Assembly: GCA_033344875.1 (NCBI GenBank)
Contig: JAWPMO010000001.1
Span: 4,551,595 to 4,615,594, forward strand
Direction of reading: 5' to 3'
Source: Ilumatobacteraceae bacterium
Lineage (GTDB): Bacteria > Actinomycetota > Acidimicrobiia > Acidimicrobiales > Ilumatobacteraceae
DNA length: 64,000 nucleotides
This document shows, piece by piece, positions 35,014-45,302 of this stretch; positions within the stretch are counted from its first letter, which is position 1, and each line of letters opens with the position of its first letter. Both the position numbers and the translations under genes were made by a program. The notes under the pieces were generated by a model. The model was not told the origin of the DNA and made no database searches. It saw nothing but the letters and a program-made list of their open reading frames with translations.

Positions 35014-37989
35014 TCAGGTCAGCGCCACGCCGATCTGCTCGGAGCCGCGTTCGAGGATCGCCCTGGCCGACGTGTGGTCGTCGATCGCACGGTATGCGTC
35101 GGCAAGCGCCCGGTAGCTGCGTTCGTGGTACGGGTCCGCATCGAGCGCCGGACGAGCCGCGGTGATCGCCCGCTCCGGTTGCCCGATCGCGACGAGCAGT
35201 TCTGCGGCTCGACACGACGCCCGCACGTATCGGCTGCGTACGTGAATCCGTTCCAGCTCGAGCCACTCGTGGTCCAGCCCGGCCGCGAGCTCACCGCGCC
35301 ACTCGGCGATCGCCTCGGCCAGGAGCGGTAGCGCCTCTCGCGGGTGACCGTCGCGGTCCGCCTGTTCGGCGCGATCGAGCAACTCGTGGAAGCGCCAGAG
35401 GTCGACCACGGCACTCGGATGCAGCGTGAGGCGTTGGCCGACCGTTCGAATGAGCCACGGGGCGTCGCCTGGGGCGCGTGTCGGCTCGAGGACCCCGTGC
35501 AGGTAGTTGAGCGTGGTGCGGAGGTTCTTCGCGCTGCGGTCCCGATCCAGATCGGGCCAGAGCGCCGTCGCAGCCCGGTCGCGGCTCGTCGCCGGGTGCA
35601 GAACCAGCCACGCGAGCAGAGCCTGCACCCGCTCGCGCCGCCAGTTCGGGTCGTGGGTCGGAGCGCCGTCGACGTCGACGTCGAGTTGGCCGAGCGTCTT
35701 GATCCGGATCGACTGAGTCGGCGGCGTCGGGGTGTGAGCCAGCACATCCCGCGCCGTCTCGCCGAGCTCCGGATCGTCGACCCACGCCGCCAGTGCGTCA
35801 TGTGCCGGTCGCTGCCAGTGCTCGCACAGCCAACCGGCGAGCCGCCGGCCTTCCTGCCGATTCGCCCGTACCCCGTGAACCGCGAGCTCCATCGCCCACC
35901 GCGCGGGAATGTACGCGGCGATCAAGCCGGCATCCGGCCACTCGATCGACGCAAGTACCGACAGGTCGCCGTCGCGCGCCGAAGCGAGGCCCACGACCAT
36001 CTCGTGCGCTCGCTTGACCGTGCCGTCCCTCGCCATCGCGTCCCACATCGGGCGAGTCTCGGGGAGCAGAAGATACGGGTAACAGAAGTGATGCCGGAAC
36101 ACGTGCTGCACCAAGTTGGTGTCGGCGGGAACGAACTCGAGGAGCCCCGCCAACAGCTCGGCAGCGTCGTCGTCACGGTCCTCGGCGACCCTGATCAACA
36201 CCTCGAGACCGGCAATCTGCGCCTGGACGAAGACACCGGGGTGCTCGCCGGCGTATCGGCTCGCTGCGGACGTGGCATCGCGAGCACCGTCGACGTCCCC
36301 GGCGTAGCAGCAGATCATCGCCTCCCAAGCGCTCGCGATGAACCGGTCGCGGGCACCGTGACGGTCGGTCGAGCCGCGCGGCGGGGCGGCGCGGGCCAGC
36401 TCGGGCCGGCCCGCGTACCACAGGCATTGCGACTCGGTCACGAGCGCACCGGGAATCGGAACGGGCAACGTGTCGATGTCGTTGGGCACGACCTCGAGGC
36501 CTTCCGCGGCGCGTCCGAGGTTGAACAATGCGTTCGCGATGAGATGGCGGCGCGTGATCCGCCACACCGGCGGGAGTTCGTCGCCGTCGATCGAGGTGAG
36601 CGCTGCGAGTTGGAGGTCCGGTCGCCCCGTCGTCAGCGCAGACCATGCCTCACCGATCGCGAGGAACGGTCGCGCCGGTGGGTATCGCTCGGACAGCGCT
36701 GAGAACCGATCGGCGACGGCGGCGATCTCATCGGTGTCACCGAGAATTCTGGCGAGGTAGCCGAGCTGCGTCAGCGCGACCAATTCGAGTTCGGGTTCGT
36801 CCGCGCCGGCGAATCGATCGGCGGCCTCGCCGAGCAGAGCGACCGCCTGCGTGGAGGTCGGATCATGTTCGCGTGCGAGCAGGCCGTCGATCAGCATCGC
36901 CAGCCCTGATGTGTCGTCGGAGATGTCGAGGTGGCGCTTCCACGAGCGAAGATGATCGGCACGGATACCGCCGTCGATGCCGTCGATCGCGGCTTGGCGA
37001 ATGCTCGTCTCGATGTCGTGCTGCTCACCGACCAGCGCCGCGAGATCGATCGCGGTCGCGATGTCTCGACGTTCCCGGGCGACACGTGCCGCGGCGAGGG
37101 CGGCGCTCCGCCGTTCGTCGGCACCGAGGTCGGGAACGAGCAGGTCGCTCCACAGGTCGTGCAGTTGGGCGACGTCGCCCGACCACCGAACCAGCGGGAG
37201 ATCGGCGACCAGGTCCGCCAGCGGCCCGCCGGTCACTGCGTGTGCTACCTCGTCGTCGCCGCCGCCGACGAACGCGAACACGGCGAGTCGCCGCCGGCGC
37301 TCGGGGCCCACGCCGGCGAGCGCCTCTTCGTCGAGATAGGTCCGTGATCGCGAGTCGGTGCCGCTCGATGCGAGCTCGACGAAGGCGGGCCATCCGCCTG
37401 CGTTGCGCAGCTGTTCGACGTCGACACCTCGGAGCTTCGCGAAGTCGATGAGCTCGTCGGGCGTCAGCAGGAGTTCGTCTTGCTCGATCACTTCGAGCTG
37501 GCCGGCTGCATCGAGTCGCGCGACATCGATGGCCGGCCTCACGCGGCCCGCGATCAGGACGTGTCCGTTCGTGGGAAGCTCTCGCACGAGTTGCGTGACG
37601 AGCTCGGCCTGCCCGAGCAGATGGCCGTCGTCGAGCACGACGCACATCTGTCGTGGCGACGCGCCGACGACGAGTTCGTTGACGCGGTCGAGCGACGAGT
37701 CCTTCGGTGATGCGCCGACGGACTCGCTGAGCACGTCGCAGACGCGCGCCGCGAGCCGAGCGGGATCGCTGTCGAGACTGCGGCACGGGACCCACACGTC
37801 GACGTGGTGTCCTTCTGTCGACATCGCCTGTGCCAACAGGGTGGTCTTCCCGCACCCCGCTCCTCCGGTCAGCAGCGTCAAGCGGACATCGAACCGTCGT
37901 TGGAGACGATCGATCAACCGCTGCCGCTCGACGACGGAGCGTCGCGGTGCTTCTCCGACCGGCGGGCCCATGTCCCGACGGTAGATCAC
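35014..37989 (-). CDS. Large STAND-ATPase transcription regulator with C-terminal SARP/BTAD domain
   Basis: A 991-residue regulator. An N-terminal STAND/MalT-like ATPase has Walker A GGAGCGKT at 42-49 and a Walker B-like MCVVLDDGHLL. A helical repeat region covers about 290-740. A winged-helix DNA-binding domain starts near 761 (IRIKTLGQLDVDVDG, NWRRERVQALLAWLVLHP), and a bacterial transcriptional activation (BTAD) helical domain runs to the end (WRFHELLDRAEQADRDGHPR). This order (ATPase first, SARP last) reverses the AfsR layout. Such proteins integrate a ligand or partner signal with ATP before activating promoters. GTG 37989 and ATG 37971 are possible starts. It is divergent from the gene at 38114. 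Confidence 0.87.
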   Translation of the reverse strand: MIYRRDMGPPVGEAPRRSVVERQRLIDRLQRRFDVRLTLLTGGAGCGKTTLLAQAMSTEGHHVDVWVPCRSLDSDPARLAARVCDVLSESVGASPKDSSLDRVNELVVGASPRQMCVVLDDGHLLGQAELVTQLVRELPTNGHVLIAGRVRPAIDVARLDAAGQLEVIEQDELLLTPDELIDFAKLRGVDVEQLRNAGGWPAFVELASSGTDSRSRTYLDEEALAGVGPERRRRLAVFAFVGGGDDEVAHAVTGGPLADLVADLPLVRWSGDVAQLHDLWSDLLVPDLGADERRSAALAAARVARERRDIATAIDLAALVGEQHDIETSIRQAAIDGIDGGIRADHLRSWKRHLDISDDTSGLAMLIDGLLAREHDPTSTQAVALLGEAADRFAGADEPELELVALTQLGYLARILGDTDEIAAVADRFSALSERYPPARPFLAIGEAWSALTTGRPDLQLAALTSIDGDELPPVWRITRRHLIANALFNLGRAAEGLEVVPNDIDTLPVPIPGALVTESQCLWYAGRPELARAAPPRGSTDRHGARDRFIASAWEAMICCYAGDVDGARDATSAASRYAGEHPGVFVQAQIAGLEVLIRVAEDRDDDAAELLAGLLEFVPADTNLVQHVFRHHFCYPYLLLPETRPMWDAMARDGTVKRAHEMVVGLASARDGDLSVLASIEWPDAGLIAAYIPARWAMELAVHGVRANRQEGRRLAGWLCEHWQRPAHDALAAWVDDPELGETARDVLAHTPTPPTQSIRIKTLGQLDVDVDGAPTHDPNWRRERVQALLAWLVLHPATSRDRAATALWPDLDRDRSAKNLRTTLNYLHGVLEPTRAPGDAPWLIRTVGQRLTLHPSAVVDLWRFHELLDRAEQADRDGHPREALPLLAEAIAEWRGELAAGLDHEWLELERIHVRSRYVRASCRAAELLVAIGQPERAITAARPALDADPYHERSYRALADAYRAIDDHTSARAILERGSEQIGVALT

Positions 37990-37993
37990 GCTC

Positions 37994-38081
37994 CGTCAGC
38001 GAGGCGTCAGCGCCATCGGTTGTCATCTCGCTGACGCGCCTCGGATAGCTGTTCGCCGACATCGGAGGGCGGGCGCTGACG
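37994..38081. promoter_or_regulatory. Four octamer boxes between the SARP regulator and the divergent gene
   Basis: CGTCAGCG occurs at 37994-38001 and 38005-38012 (direct, 11 bp apart). Its complement CGCTGACG occurs at 38029-38036 and 38074-38081 (45 bp apart). SARP proteins bind direct repeats in 11-bp register, so these are good candidate operators for the adjacent regulator. Binding is inferred. Confidence 0.6.
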
Positions 38082-38113
38082 CGGCGAGGACGCCCGACGC
38101 GAAGGAGGAACCG

Positions 38114-40438
38114 ATGAGACGTCCAGCAATCGCGACACTGGCTGCAGCCGTCCTGGCGTTGGGAACCATCGCCGGGGAGGCCGGTGCAGCAGGGACCGGA
38201 GATCCGGAACCGGAGGAACTCACACAGCTCGAGATCGCGGCGATCTTCCTCATCGAGGGATGGGACGGGCTCTTGCCCCCGGAGTCAGAATCGCTGTTCG
38301 AACCCGTTGGAGCGGCCCCTGTCGACGGCGACCCGAACCAGATGTGTGGGGCCGTGGCGCAGTCGTTCCGGTTCGACGGGGCCGCCGCCGACGCCGACAC
38401 GTTCTCGCTGGAGGCGCTCGGTGACGGCATCGATGTCATCAGCCCCGGCGATCCGAGCTTCTTCCAGTTCCAACAAACCTTCACACTGGTGATCGCGTGC
38501 TTTCGTACGTCGCCGCTGCTCACCGACGCATCGATCAGCGAGGTATCGCTCGGGTATCTGCTGTTCGGGCAGGAACCGCTGACGGACAGCCAGTACCCGG
38601 GCGAACCGCATCTCGGCATGAACACGGTCGTCAGCAGCGCCTCGATCAAAGGCACCGATGCCCCCGAGGACCAGTTGCTGAGCGGTGCCTCGTTCGTGTC
38701 GAACGGTGCCTTCGCCCCGGCCGCGACCAATCCGATCCCGACGTCGCAGTTCTGGCTCTCCGCCGGCTACTTCCAAGCGTGGCTCCTGCCCGGGATTCCC
38801 GAGGAGATCCGCGTCAACTCGGCGGACGCCGGTGCGCTGACACTCGACGCGTTGTCGAACCAACAGGTCGCGGTGACACCGAGTCCGGAACTCGTCGATC
38901 TCGAGGACCCCGGCATACGGGCGGCTGCCGGCGAACGTCTGTCGGCGGTTCGCCAGTCGCTGACCGAAGCGAACCCGACGGCTGACGACCCGGAGGACGT
39001 CGTCGACGGCGAGCCGCCACAGGATCCCGAGCCCGACTCCGAACAGCCGGTCGTCATCGCGGCGCCGGACGATGAGGCCGCCGTCGTGTCGACCACGACC
39101 ACCGCGTCGACGACCACAGCCGCCTCGACGACCACGGTGGCGTTGACCACGGTCGCGCCGACGACCACAGCCACCGAGGGCAGCGGTGAGCAGGCCGGCG
39201 GTGGCCGGTGGAAGTGGCTGGCGATCCTGCTCGGCGCGAGCGCATTCGCCGTGCTCGTCGCGTTCCTGACGCGGATGCGTCGCCGTCGCTCACGGCCATC
39301 GGGGACGGACGAGGATGAAGACGGCGGAGTCGGGGACCCGGTCCCCGAGCAACCGGCGCCACCGATGCCACCCGACGGGCCCGTCGTGGAGGAGGGCACC
39401 GCGCCGCCGCTCGTCCCGGGCACACCGCCGCCCCCGCACGTCCAGTGCGACTGGGAGTTCTGGTTCGGCGCTGCGCAGCTGAAGCAGGTCGCGCCGGGCC
39501 ACCAGGTGTGTTGCGTGTACCGGATGGAGATCGACACCACGCGCACGATCGCCGAACAGAACGAGATGATCGCAGGGTCGACGACAGGGCGGATTCGCAT
39601 CCCGGGTTCCGTGTTCGACGGTTCCGGCCTCGGCTGCACGGCCGAGGCCATGACCCGGAGCGTGCCCGAGGACGGCGGTTCCGAGGAGATCGCGGCGCCG
39701 GGCGCGCCGGTCGCCGACGTGGTGGCGGCGGTCTTGCCCGACGGGGTCCCGCCGGATGTCGCCGCCCACATCGCGTGTGAAGAGGACACCCGGGTGTCGG
39801 TCACGTTGGCGTCGCGCTGCCATGACCACGGTCACCAGTATCTGGGCTCGGCCGAGACGATCATCGATCTCTCGGCCGGCGGGCGCTGTTCGAACACCGA
39901 TCCCGGCGACGATTGTGCCGTGTCGCTGGCCGCCGCGAGCTCTGGGGACGCCGGCATATCCGGTGACCTCGATCTGTCCGTCGGCGGTGACATCGGGCTC
40001 CATGGCGATCGGAACCAGGCGCGGCCCGCGCACGGTAGTGATCCTCATCGCCACGAAACGGACGGGAAGCCGGTGGTCGAGGTCGTCGACTCGTCGACGA
40101 TCGGCTCGGCCATCGCCGCGGGGTTCGCGTGGTCGGCGACGTTCGCGAGCAGCTTCGAGGTGGATGCGGCCCAGATCGTTCCACCGGTCGTCCGTCCGAC
40201 GACCGATGAGGTCGAAACCCGAGCAGCCGGGACGACGAGGCACGCACTCGCGCTCCAGGCGATGACCATCGCGCGAGGATGCGCCGGCACGGCATGCGGC
40301 TGCGGTGCAACGGAATGCACCTGCGACCCGTCCTTCGATCTGCGCGTCGACGCGCAACAGCAGGAGTTGGTCATCGACGGGAGGCGGTGGGTGCTGTCAC
40401 GGCCCGCCGCCGGCGCCGGGCGCTGGACCGCGAGGTGA
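38114..40438 (+). CDS. Secreted/membrane protein with Thr-rich stalk and Cys-rich C-terminal part, unknown function
   Basis: A 774-residue protein. Residues 1-25 form a signal peptide (RRPAIATLAAAVLALGTIAG). The extracellular part of about 340 residues has no recognised domain and ends in a Thr/Ala-rich stalk (VVSTTTTASTTTAASTTTVA). One helix near 366-386 (WLAILLGASAFAVLVAFLT) is followed by RRRRSRP, which orients the rest to the cytoplasm. The C-terminal part of about 370 residues is Cys-rich, with a dense cluster near the end (CAGTACGCGATECTC). I do not recognise the family. AAGGAGGAA gives an excellent ribosome site. It is divergent from the SARP regulator and probably its target. Confidence 0.8.
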   Translation: MRRPAIATLAAAVLALGTIAGEAGAAGTGDPEPEELTQLEIAAIFLIEGWDGLLPPESESLFEPVGAAPVDGDPNQMCGAVAQSFRFDGAAADADTFSLEALGDGIDVISPGDPSFFQFQQTFTLVIACFRTSPLLTDASISEVSLGYLLFGQEPLTDSQYPGEPHLGMNTVVSSASIKGTDAPEDQLLSGASFVSNGAFAPAATNPIPTSQFWLSAGYFQAWLLPGIPEEIRVNSADAGALTLDALSNQQVAVTPSPELVDLEDPGIRAAAGERLSAVRQSLTEANPTADDPEDVVDGEPPQDPEPDSEQPVVIAAPDDEAAVVSTTTTASTTTAASTTTVALTTVAPTTTATEGSGEQAGGGRWKWLAILLGASAFAVLVAFLTRMRRRRSRPSGTDEDEDGGVGDPVPEQPAPPMPPDGPVVEEGTAPPLVPGTPPPPHVQCDWEFWFGAAQLKQVAPGHQVCCVYRMEIDTTRTIAEQNEMIAGSTTGRIRIPGSVFDGSGLGCTAEAMTRSVPEDGGSEEIAAPGAPVADVVAAVLPDGVPPDVAAHIACEEDTRVSVTLASRCHDHGHQYLGSAETIIDLSAGGRCSNTDPGDDCAVSLAAASSGDAGISGDLDLSVGGDIGLHGDRNQARPAHGSDPHRHETDGKPVVEVVDSSTIGSAIAAGFAWSATFASSFEVDAAQIVPPVVRPTTDEVETRAAGTTRHALALQAMTIARGCAGTACGCGATECTCDPSFDLRVDAQQQELVIDGRRWVLSRPAAGAGRWTAR

Positions 40439-40491
40439 CCTCTGAGTGATCGGCGTGCTGGTGCCGAGCATCATGCGGTCTCGGCCAACCT

Positions 40492-40499
40492 TTGACAGA

Positions 40500-40506
<7 letters not shown>
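40492..40506. promoter_or_regulatory. Inverted repeat overlapping the start codon of the PLP enzyme
   Basis: TTGACA, GAA, TGTCAA: perfect 6-bp arms with a 3-bp centre. The centre and second arm include the ATG at 40500. A repressor bound here would block initiation. TTGACA could also be a -35 box, but no -10 at 17 bp is present. Confidence 0.4.
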
Positions 40507-42026
<1,520 letters not shown>

Positions 42027-42104
42027 CAGAACCCACGACCACGACGATGATGACGATCAGTACAGCGACCACGACGGTGATCGTAACCATCACGGTCACC
42101 GACC

Positions 42105-42123
42105 GAGGGGGTCAGACCCCCTC
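42105..42123. terminator. GGGGTCAGACCCC-type hairpin
   Basis: 8-bp arms GAGGGGGT and ACCCCCTC with loop CAG, 78 bp after the PLP enzyme stop and 83 bp before the next start. No T-run follows. It may be a terminator or a member of a dispersed palindrome family. Confidence 0.45.
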
Positions 42124-42205
42124 CGCTCACCCGCTGGCGTCGGACGGATAACGTCGCGGTCCAGGCGGTAGCCGTCGGGTTGCCGGGAGACCCGGGGAGG
42201 GTGCG

Positions 42206-42769
42206 ATGACGTCACTGGCCGATCGACCGAACACGGCGCTCGTCGTGATCGACATGCAACGGGGCGTCGTCGCCGACGCCCACGACGTCGACGCGGTGGT
42301 CGACAACATCAACACGCTCGTCGACCGGGCCCGAACCGCGTCGGTGCCCGTGGTGTGGGTCCAGCACACCAGTGACGAACTGCCCACCGGCTCCGAGCCA
42401 TGGGAGTACATCGACGAACTGGAACGCCACGACGACGAACCGCTCGTGCACAAGGCATACGGCGACTCGTTCGAGGAGACCGACCTCGAGTCGGTCCTCG
42501 CCGAACACCGCGTCGGCAGGCTCGTCGTGACCGGCGCCCAGACCGATGCCTGCGTCCGCTCGACGCTCCACGGTGCGCTGGCACGCGGCTACGACGCGGT
42601 CCTGGTCGAGGACGCCCACACCACCGAGGACATGCGGCAGTGGGGTGGGCCGATCGGCCCCGCCGAGGCGATCGCCTACACCAACCTCTACTGGCGCTTC
42701 TCCAACGCTCCCGGGCGATCGGGTTCCACGATGCCCACCGCAGCGGTGGAGTTCGCCCCGCCCGCCTGA
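42206..42769 (+). CDS. Isochorismatase-like cysteine hydrolase
   Basis: A 187-residue protein with the Asp-Lys-Cys triad of the family: Asp in ALVVIDMQRGVV, Lys in EPLVHKAYGDSFEET, Cys in VVTGAQTDACVRSTLHGAL, the last with its characteristic preceding cis-peptide region. Members hydrolyse isochorismate, nicotinamide, N-carbamoyl compounds or other amides. No siderophore genes are nearby, so isochorismate is unlikely. GGGGAGGG lies 5 nt before the ATG. Confidence 0.88.
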   Translation: MTSLADRPNTALVVIDMQRGVVADAHDVDAVVDNINTLVDRARTASVPVVWVQHTSDELPTGSEPWEYIDELERHDDEPLVHKAYGDSFEETDLESVLAEHRVGRLVVTGAQTDACVRSTLHGALARGYDAVLVEDAHTTEDMRQWGGPIGPAEAIAYTNLYWRFSNAPGRSGSTMPTAAVEFAPPA

Positions 42770-42808
42770 CCCGTCGGATCGAGGCCGAGCCGATGGCATG
42801 ATCATCCC

Positions 42809-43534
42809 ATGTCGAACGAGCATCCCGACCATGCCCACGGACATGGTCACGACCACGACCACGACCACGCGGGTCACAATCACGGGCACCATCACGGGCA
42901 CGAGAACGATCAGGGGCTCCGCGGTGCGCTCCGCTACCTCCGGTGGCTCCCACAGATGTGGAGTTCCGACATCAACGACGCGGTCGTCGACCTGATCGAC
43001 CCGAAGCCCGACGAGCGGGTCGTCGACATCGGCGCCGGCATGGGTGCCGGGTCGTTCCGTGCCGCATCCGTCGGTGCTCAGGTCACGGCGGTCGAGCCGA
43101 CGCCGTTCATGCGTCGCGTCCTCGGACTCCGGCGTCTCACGTCGCGACACCGCAGCCGCATCGTCGTCGTCGAAGGCACTGCCGAGCAGCTCCCGATCGC
43201 CGACCACCACGTCGACGCGATCTGGGCCGTCAACACGATGCACCACTGGAGCGACCTCGAGCAGGGCGCCCAAGAGATCGCCCGCGTCCTTCGACCCGGC
43301 GGCCGCGTGGTGCTCGTCGACGAGGTGTTCACCGACCCGTCGCACCCCGACTACGAACGATTCGGCCGGGAGCACGAAAGCGACCATCACGGGTTCACGC
43401 TGGTCGAGGCCGACCGGATGGGCGAGCTCGCTCGGACCGTCGGTCTCGTCGATGTCCAGGCCGGCTCACGGTCGGTGGCCGACCGCCCGGTGATCGTCGT
43501 GTCCGCACGGAGCGCCGCCGCCGGCGTGGGCTGA
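42809..43534 (+). CDS. Class I SAM methyltransferase with His-rich N terminus
   Basis: A 241-residue protein. Residues 1-33 are a His/Asp/Gly-rich tail with about 14 histidines (HAHGHGHDHDHDHAGHNHG), resembling metal-binding tails of metallochaperones. Residues 45-235 form a class I methyltransferase: VVDIGAGMGAGSFRAASVGA as SAM motif I, VTAVEPTP as motif II, WAVNTMHHWSDLEQ and RVLRPGGRVVLVDEVF. The substrate is unknown. The tail suggests binding of Ni, Zn or Cu, or metal-dependent regulation, by inference only. Confidence 0.85.
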   Translation: MSNEHPDHAHGHGHDHDHDHAGHNHGHHHGHENDQGLRGALRYLRWLPQMWSSDINDAVVDLIDPKPDERVVDIGAGMGAGSFRAASVGAQVTAVEPTPFMRRVLGLRRLTSRHRSRIVVVEGTAEQLPIADHHVDAIWAVNTMHHWSDLEQGAQEIARVLRPGGRVVLVDEVFTDPSHPDYERFGREHESDHHGFTLVEADRMGELARTVGLVDVQAGSRSVADRPVIVVSARSAAAGVG

Positions 43535-43605
43535 TCGTCTCGGATTCCCCGGTCGTATCGGCCGTCGCGCGCCTCGTCTCGCCGGAATCTCGACCACCCC
43601 GGTTC

Positions 43606-43614
43606 TGCTAGAAT
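43606..43614 (+). promoter_or_regulatory. Extended -10 promoter for the TPR gene
   Basis: TGCTAGAAT is an extended -10 (TGn + TAGAAT) that would start transcription about 20 nt before the ATG at 43641. GGGGAG precedes that ATG by 7 nt. The -35 region is weak, as is usual for extended -10 promoters. Confidence 0.5.
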
Positions 43615-43640
43615 CGTACGCCTCACACGGGGAGTGCAGC

Positions 43641-45275
43641 ATGGAGTACTTCGACCTCGGTGCCCACACGCGGCCCGTCACCACGACGTCTGCCGAGGCG
43701 CAGACGTGGTTCGATCGAGGCCTCGGCTGGACCTACGGGTACAACCACGAGGAGGCCATCGAGTGCTTCCGCAAGGCCATCGCCGCCGACCCCTCCTGTG
43801 GCATGGCGTACTGGGGCCTGGCGTACGCGATCGGCCCCAACTACAACAAGCCGTGGGACCTGTTCGAGCCCGACGAGCGCGTCGCCGCGCTCGAGGAAGC
43901 CCGCGCCGCGCTCGACGCGGCCCAGGGCCTGACCGGTCTGACGCCGGTCGAGACGGCCATGATCGCAGCCCTCGCCGCGCGCTACCCATCCGATCCCGAG
44001 ATCGACGACTTCGGTCCGTGGAACGACGCGTTCACCGATGCGATGAGGCCGGTGTACGAGGAACACCCCGACGATCTCGACGTGGTCTCGGTCTTCGCTG
44101 AGGCGGGCATGAACCGGACACCATGGCTCCTCTGGGATCTCGTCGCGCGCACCCCGGCCGAAGGCGCCTCGACGCTCGAGGCCCGCGCCGCCCTCGAGCG
44201 CGCGTTCGCCTCGCTCCCGGGGGCCTGGGACCACCCTGGGCTCCTGCACCTGTACATCCATCTCATGGAGATGTCGCCGTGGCCCGAACTCGCGCTGAGC
44301 CACGGCGATCGCCTCTGCGAGATCGTCCCGGACAGCGGTCACCTGCAGCACATGGCGACCCACATCGACGTGCTGTGTGGCGACTACCACAACGTGATCG
44401 TCCGCAATCAGCGTGCGGCGGCGGTCGACCGCAGGTTCGAGGACTATGCCGGCAGCGCGAATTTCTACACCCTCTACCGCATCCACAATGTGCACTTCGA
44501 GGCGTACGGAGCGATGTTCATCGGTCGCAAGTCGCAGGCGTTGGCGGCGGCCGCCGACCTTCGACGGCTGCTGCCCGTCGAGACGGTGGCGTTCCTGCCC
44601 GACTTCTTCGAGGCGTTCTGGGGGATCCGCCTGCACGTCTTCATCCGGTTCGGGATGTGGCAGGAGATCCTCGACGAGCCGTTGCAGGACGACACCGAGT
44701 TGTTCAGCTTCACGACCGCGCTCCAGCGGTACGCGCGCACGGTGGCGCTGGCCAATCTCGGGCGGATCGCAGACGCGAAGGCCGAGTACGACCTCTTCCA
44801 TCCGGCCCGGGCCGCGGTGCAGGAGACGCGCTACATGTTCAACAACCCGGCCGAGAATGTGCTCGCCATCGCCGACCACATGGCGGCCGGCGAGCTGGAG
44901 TACAAGTCCGGTCGGATCGACGACGGGCTGGAGCAGCTCCGCCGTGCCGTGGTGGCCTCCGACGAGCTGCTCTACGACGAGCCGTGGGGTTGGATGCAGC
45001 CACCGCGCCACGCGCTCGCGGCCCTGCTTCTCGACCAAGGCCGCCATGCCGAGGCGGAGGCGATCTACCGCGCCGATCTGGGCCTCGACGAGACGTTGCC
45101 GCGTGCCGTGCAGCACCCCCGCAACGTCTGGTCGCTGCACGGGCTCGACGAATGTCTCGCGGCCCGCGGCGAGTCGATCGAGCGCCCCCACGTCCAGTCG
45201 TTGCTCGCACAGGCCGTGGCGCGCTCGGATGTGCCGATCCGTTCGTCGTGCTACTGCCGCGGCGCCGCGGCCTGA
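43641..45275 (+). CDS. Tetratricopeptide-repeat protein
   Basis: A 544-residue soluble all-helical protein. TPR-type repeats are clearest near the N terminus (AQTWFDRGLGWTYGYNHEEAIECFRKAIAADP, in three 34-residue-like turns) and near the C terminus (AGELEYKSGRIDDGLEQLRRAV, HALAALLLDQGRHAEAEAIYRADL). No signal peptide or catalytic motif is seen. TPR proteins usually scaffold protein contacts; this long form occurs in many bacteria with unknown partners. Start ATG 43641 has GGGGAG 7 nt upstream. Confidence 0.8.
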   Translation: MEYFDLGAHTRPVTTTSAEAQTWFDRGLGWTYGYNHEEAIECFRKAIAADPSCGMAYWGLAYAIGPNYNKPWDLFEPDERVAALEEARAALDAAQGLTGLTPVETAMIAALAARYPSDPEIDDFGPWNDAFTDAMRPVYEEHPDDLDVVSVFAEAGMNRTPWLLWDLVARTPAEGASTLEARAALERAFASLPGAWDHPGLLHLYIHLMEMSPWPELALSHGDRLCEIVPDSGHLQHMATHIDVLCGDYHNVIVRNQRAAAVDRRFEDYAGSANFYTLYRIHNVHFEAYGAMFIGRKSQALAAAADLRRLLPVETVAFLPDFFEAFWGIRLHVFIRFGMWQEILDEPLQDDTELFSFTTALQRYARTVALANLGRIADAKAEYDLFHPARAAVQETRYMFNNPAENVLAIADHMAAGELEYKSGRIDDGLEQLRRAVVASDELLYDEPWGWMQPPRHALAALLLDQGRHAEAEAIYRADLGLDETLPRAVQHPRNVWSLHGLDECLAARGESIERPHVQSLLAQAVARSDVPIRSSCYCRGAAA

Positions 45276-45302
45276 CCGGTCGGTGGTCGCGCGCCGACTG
45301 CG

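Noticed and set aside
42027-42205. Coding region after the PLP enzyme
   Set aside because: Frames are short and of low complexity (ACGATG/ACC repeats). The stretch holds a hairpin and the upstream region of the next gene only.
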